From Dallia pectoralis (Eukaryota; Chordata; Actinopteri; Esociformes; Umbridae): a DNA stretch of 64,000 nt. The notes under the pieces are model-generated. The model had not been told where the DNA came from. It was given only the letters and a program-made list of their open reading frames with translations, and ran no database searches. Numbering within the stretch: the first letter of the stretch is position 1; the number at the start of each line of letters is the position of its first letter. The stretch spans positions 389,380 to 453,379 of the forward strand of contig CM055760.1 in the NCBI GenBank assembly GCA_029465975.1, in the 5' to 3' direction. Both the position numbers and the translations under genes were made by a program. Shown here in pieces: positions 59,668 through 64,000 of the stretch.

Positions 59668-59989
59668 CAATTTATAATATTCTGTAACGTTCCTTTTATG
59701 GTTATTTACAATCATCCTCCCCAATAATATCCACCTCCTACGACACAAGGCGATGACTAACATTTGCTAATTTGACAGTTGTTTTCCACTTTAACATTGA
59801 TAAAAAAAATTAGGCCTTAATAATAATTTATTACATTTTATATAGCAATTTTATAAGTGCTACTTATAGCACTTTCCAGGGGGGACTATTTTCTACAATG
59901 CTAGGTTAAGGGACTAACCATTGGGCCACCATGCTGCCTGCTAAAACATGCACACATAGATATATAGTGAACCAAAGAAGAGGTCTGAC

Positions 59990-61297
59990 CTTCAATGTCT
60001 TGGCTCGTTTGCTTGTGCTTTCTTCCTGTTGCAAAGGCTTTTTGTGATGACCAAATTTCAGTTTCATTCTTCTCACCTCTTCATCGTCTACCAGTGGCAC
60101 CCGCTCATATTTAAACTTACGTTTGAGAGACATGTGCCAGCTATGCTATTTATAAGAATACAAAAATTTAACAATTAAATATGCATAGAAAATACTTGTG
60201 GAAAACTTAAGGCACAAGCATGAAAATACTTGGGAAAACAATGTGTGGATCATAATGCAAAAAAGATAGTTCATATTTTGACTGGATTAGTACTGTAGGT
60301 ATAATAAATAAATACATAAAGGTTGGCAATTGATAATCTGTCAACTCACTTAACCATTGCCCTCCTTCTCCTTTAAGAAAGGGTACTTCAAAATTAGGGC
60401 CATACACACTTCTACATAGTCATCATTGGTTGGAAACCTGTAACAGCGATGCAAAAGAAGGTGAGGAATGTAACATCAGATATTAGTAACATAGATGCCG
60501 TGATCCAGTTGGGTTGCAATACTTACATTTTGATAAGGGCCATGGTTTCATAAAATTTTCGTTTGATTTTGTTGTGATCGGATCTTTCAAATTTCCCTGT
60601 TGGTTTTTGGACCAATTCTGTCTGAACATCTCTGGGAAATTTAGGAATGATGAAAACACCTGGGAAGGCTGATGATGGGATGGCATGACTATGGTGAAAT
60701 AAAACAATACTCTCAAAATGTATGTAAAAATACTTTGTTGATGAGCACTAATACCTGAAGCATTGTAATCAATCAAAATCAATCAATCAACATTTATTTG
60801 AGCCCTTTTACATAATTTGGCCAATACCCCGGAGAGCAAGCAACAAGATGCTGCACAGCGGCCAGGAAACACTCCCCAGGAGATTTAAGCCCATGAAGAA
60901 ACCTAAAAAGGGCCAGACTATTCACATGGATACATGAGCACTATTACAGGTCGCAGCATTAATGTTAAACTACTTAAACTACCAAACAGGTAAATTCAGA
61001 CCCAGATAAAAATGTAGGCAGTATTTATCAATAAAGCTAGATTATATGTATATGAGATTATAGAGTTATTTTTCATGGTTCTATTTAGGCTTAGCGTTAT
61101 AACAATCCCATAACATTACTGTTACCAGTACTTTGATTCGGCTGTAGCCTTCTCTGATTGTACAAGCACAGGCTCGAGGGTTAGTGTCACAGTTGCTTTC
61201 CACTGCTCAACAAATCGGTTAAATTTGGCTTGCTTCTTAAACGACCGTTCAAATAGGTGTGAAACCATCCTCTCAGTCAACCCATATTCCACAGCTT
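59990..61297 (-). pseudogene. SAM-domain (SAMD3-like) partner gene of the first CACTA-like element, N-terminal exons
   Basis: Exon-like blocks: 61,297-61,126 (YGLTERMVSHLFERSFKKQA, VEQWKATVTLTLEP), 60,688-60,527 (PGVFIIPKFPRDVQTELVQK, IKRKFYETMALIK), 60,437-60,355 (FPTNDDYVEVCMALILKYPF) and 60,145-59,990 (SWHMSLKRKFKYERVPLVDD, EVRRMKLKFGHHKK). Acceptors and donors are visible and the codon split between blocks 2 and 3 joins as Met. The order fits the N-terminal two thirds of fish SAMD3-like proteins, upstream of the exons at 11.3-10.0 kb. Join of block 3 to 4 is off by one base, so the gene is probably dead. A short fish SINE/LINE-like repeat (60,776-60,925) and a low-complexity stretch lie in introns. 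Confidence 0.6.
60776..60925. repeat. Fish SINE/LINE-tail-like repeat
   Basis: Starts with CAATCAATCAACATTTATTT and contains a GGAAACACTCCCCAGGAGAT-like core and AAGAAACCTAAAAAGGGCCA, a pattern common to abundant fish short repeats. Non-coding; in an intron of the SAM-like gene. Confidence 0.5.
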
Positions 61298-61505
61298 CTC
61301 AGATGTTTTTATGTTTATTAAAAACACTTTTAAACATTACAAAACCAGATAAATTGCCTGTCCGCCAAATTTGAACTAGATCTTTCATATATTTGCAAAA
61401 ACACCATTATTAATAAGTTTAAGTTGCTATCATTCACATCAAATGATTACAAACATAAAATTACACATACATTCCACAAATAAATACTATTTTACAACTG
61501 TCAAC

Positions 61506-63068
61506 ACGCCCTCTCATACAGAGGCAGAGCTGGAGGCTGATGGAGGGTCATCGTCAGTTTCCCTCGGTGAAGTCGCTGAGGTAGTCAAACAACTCCACAG
61601 TGGCAAAGCCCCAGGGACTGATGAGATTCGCCCAGAAATGCTAAAAGCTTTGGGTGGGGAAGGGCTGTCTTGGTTGACAAGCCTCTTCAACATTGCATGG
61701 AAGTCTGGGACAGTGCCAGAGGAGTGGCAGACCGGGGTGGTGGTTCCCCTCTTCAAAAAGGGGGACCAGAGAGTGTGTGCCAATTACAGAGGTATCACAC
61801 TCCTCAGCCTCCCTGGTAAAGTGTACTCCAAAGTGCTGGAAAGGAGGGTTGGGCCAATAGTCGAACCTCAGATTGAAGAGGAACAATGCGGTTTTCGTCC
61901 TGGCAGAGGAACCACGGACCAGCTCTTTACTCTCGCAAGGATCCTGGAGGGGGCCTGGGAGTATGCCCATCCAGTCTACATGTGTTTTGTGAATCTGGAG
62001 AAGGCGTATGACCGGGTACCCCGGGATATTTTGTGGGAGGTGCTGCGGGAGTATGAGGTAAGGGGGTCTCTTCTCAGGGCCATCCAATCTCTCTACGCTC
62101 AAAGCATGAGCTGTGTCCGTGTTCTCGGCAGTAAGTCGGATTCGTTCCCGGTGGGGGTTGGCCTCCGCCAGGGCTGCGCTTTGTCACCAGTCCTGTTTGT
62201 AATATTCATGGACAGGATATCAAGGCGTAGTCATGGGGGGAGGGGTTTTCGTTCGGTGTGTTGATGCTCACATCACTGCTTTTTGTGGATGATGTGGTCC
62301 TGATGACCTCATCGGTCGGTGACCTTCAGCACTCACTGGATCGGTTCGAGTGTAAAGCGGCTGGGATGAGGGTTAGCACCTCTAAATCTGAGGCCATGAC
62401 TCTCAGCAGGAAACCGGTGGAGTGCCTACTCTGGGTAGGGAATGAGTCCTTACTCCAAGTGAAGGAGTTCAAGTACCTCGGGGTCTTGTTCGCGAATGAG
62501 GGAACAATGGAGCGGGAGATTGGTCGGAGGATCGGAGCAGCGGGGGCGGTGTTGCATTCGCTTCACCGCACCGTTGTGACGAAAAGAGAGCTGAGCCGGA
62601 AGGCAAAGCTCTCGATCTACCGGTCAATCTTTGTTCCTACTCTCACCTATGGTCATGAAAGCTGGGTCATGACCGAAAGAACGAGATCGCGGGTACAAGC
62701 GGCCGAAATGGGTTTTCTCAGAAAGGTGGCTGGCCTCTCCCTTAGAGATAGGGTGAGAAGCTCAGTCATCCGAGAGGAACTTGGAGTAGAGCCGCTGCTC
62801 CTTTGCGTAGAAAGGAGCCAGTTGGGGTGGTTCGGGCATTTAGTACGAATGCCACCTGGGCGCCTCCCTAGAGAGGTGTTCCAGGCACGGCCAGCTGGGA
62901 GGAGACCTCAGGGAAGACCCAGGACTAGGTGGAGAGATTATATCTCCACACTGGCCTGGGAACGCCTCGGGATTCCCCAGTCAGGGCTGGCTAATGTTGC
63001 CCGAGAAAGGAAAGTTTGGGGTCCCCTGCTAGAGCTGCTACCCCCGCGACCCGATGAGAGATGAGATG
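61506..63068 (+). mobile_element. Rex3 LINE, copy C, 5' truncated with target duplication
   Basis: A 10-bp direct duplication AACTGTCAAC flanks it (61,496-61,505 and 63,069-63,078). It starts within the segment before RT and runs to the 3' end with a GATGA-type tail. Both Rex3 primer matches are present (near 61,729 and 62,169). The insertion lies upstream of the SAM-like exon at 61,297, in what would be an intron. Confidence 0.95.
61510..63064 (+). pseudogene. Rex3 copy C reverse transcriptase frames
   Basis: Frame 1 to 62,264 carries GKAPGTDEIRPEMLKALGG, WQTGVVVPLFKKGDQ, GFRPGRGTTDQLFTLARI, FVNLEKAYDRVPRDILWEVL and GLRQGCALSPVLF. Frame 2 from 62,258 to the stop at 63,062 carries the catalytic box, here LLFVDDVVLM instead of FADD, then FKYLGVLFANEGTME, LSIYRSIFVPTLTYGHESWV and WERLGIPQSGLANVARE. 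A single frameshift near 62,260 separates the two frames. Otherwise it is well preserved, so it is young, but it lacks the endonuclease. Confidence 0.85.
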
Positions 63069-63078
63069 AACTGTCAAC

Positions 63079-64000
63079 AGTCAGTCCTGTCACGTTTAAA
63101 TAGACACTACATAAAATGTGCATAATACAGCTTTAAGGGTATGATTCGGGGGAATTGACATCATTTGACCAAGGTGAAGCTGACACTGAATTGTATGATT
63201 TTAAGCTTGATTTTGTATGTGCTTTTTTAGGAGGACAGCTAAAGGGTCAGGCCCGTCACTGTAAAATACCCCAGAACATAATTACATTTTTTTCAATCCA
63301 AAAAAATTATAAAATATTTACTGATATCCCTTCCTTGCATGTTAACAATTTGTTGATCAATGGCAGTTAAAACAGAAGACCGTCAGGCCCTGTCACATCA
63401 GGCACTATCACATCCCTGTGACATTTGTCAGGCCCTGTGTGATGGGCTGACCGCCCTGTGACCTGACAAATGAATGGCCTTGTTTGTTGTTATCACCTTA
63501 ATTGCATCTAATATGTTTTCAACGTCTGGCATAGTCAAACTTTTTTCCCAATCTACATTACACTGTAAATCAGCCTTTTATGATGTGATGTTTTTATGCC
63601 CATAGACAATTTTTTTGAATTAGGTCCCTCTTTTACCTAGGCCACTGCTTTTGAGGTTGCACTATGTATATTAATGAATATAAATAATAATTGTAGTTTG
63701 TAGTATAAGCTTTGAGTACTTATGAGTTTTATATTTTAACTCATACAGATTGTAGTTAGATGGCTCCAGTTAGTGCAGCTGAGATACAAAAGCATGTTTT
63801 TATATTGAAATAAAATGAAATATTTTTTTTAATGAAATATGTTTTTATATTGAAATAAAATTAAATATTTTTTTAATGAAATATCTTTTTATATTGAAAT
63901 AAAATTAAATATGTTTTATGAATTAAAAAGACGTTTTGACTATCAGTTGTGAGTCATAGTGTCATGGTTCACGGGTGTTCCCGTGTGTTCCTGTGTTGTG
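63079..64000. other. Window end: gene-poor DNA, candidate exon, tandem repeat, LTR start
   Basis: A possible minus-strand exon at about 63,563-63,503 (TTTACAG acceptor, reading VDWEKSLTMPDVENILDAIK, AAG|GTGATA donor) could be an upstream exon of the SAM-like gene; this is weak. The word TCAGGCCCTGT recurs at 63,384, 63,431 and, in variant form, 63,250. A 46-bp tandem repeat (TTTTTATATTGAAATAAAAT core) spans about 63,790-63,925. At 63,961 TGTCATGGTTCACGGG opens the same LTR-like sequence seen at 19,847 and runs off the window. Confidence 0.4.

Overview
This window is animal nuclear DNA, almost certainly from a ray-finned (teleost) fish. I recognise three Rex3 (RTE-clade) LINE copies carrying the sequence that matches the standard fish Rex3 PCR primer (TGGCAGACNGGGGTGGTGGT), an L2-type LINE, BEL/Pao and Copia retrotransposons, two CACTA-like (EnSpm-type) transposase families, a Kolobok-like THAP/P2X7-like element and a hAT element with a ZBED-like transposase. 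I see no ordinary single-copy host gene, rRNA, tRNA or CRISPR. Every coding region I can support belongs to a mobile element or to a gene of the kind fish mobile elements carry. Most copies are broken by stops, frameshifts or insertions.

The main result is the architecture. Fragments far apart, on the same strand, join into continuous proteins, so most of the window is a nested stack. Layer 1 is a CACTA-like element (minus strand): SAM-like partner gene (exons 61.3-60.0 and 11.3-10.0 kb), C2H2-type transposase (10.0-5.5 kb), and perhaps a PHD-finger gene (plus, 4.0-4.7 kb). Layer 2 is a BEL/Pao element splitting the partner gene (gag-protease 59.7-58.7 kb, RT-integrase 14.1-11.8 kb). Layer 3 is an L2 LINE splitting BEL (5' end with a 2A-like peptide at 58.6 kb, endonuclease-RT 47.1-43.7 kb, 3' UTR 14.5-14.1 kb). 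Layer 4 is a 29-kb TTAA-flanked element, here called E (14,529-43,660), inserted at the L2 stop codon. Layer 5 is an inverted relative of E, here called C (17,900-29,725), inserted in E at TTAA. Layer 6 is a Copia element (22,450 to about 27,029) inside C. Side insertions are a Kolobok-like element in the first transposase, a second CACTA-like element (about 47.35-58.33 kb) inside the L2, a hAT element inside E's integrase gene, a solo LTR in C, and Rex3 copies at 39.0-41.3, 51.4-51.9 and 61.5-63.1 kb.

Element E is the least familiar object. Besides TTAA target duplications and CACTAG... ends it holds two diverged copies of a two-gene module: a DDE integrase-core gene and a HECT-like (G2E3-like ubiquitin-ligase-type) gene facing each other tail to tail. 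The two modules are mirror images around a 72-bp tandem repeat that C then used as its landing site. I find no piggyBac transposase in E or C, so what moves them is open.

The second CACTA-like element looks youngest among the DNA transposons with genes. Its transposase (55,462-53,376) is almost intact apart from one frameshift at a homopolymer, and a DUF4806-type gene downstream (52,974-47,913) keeps good splice sites. The Copia element also keeps a 699-codon RT-RNase H frame. Stretches between these features are introns, UTR-like DNA, MITE fragments and tandem repeats, noted individually. All family names come from recognising motifs by eye; no search was run.
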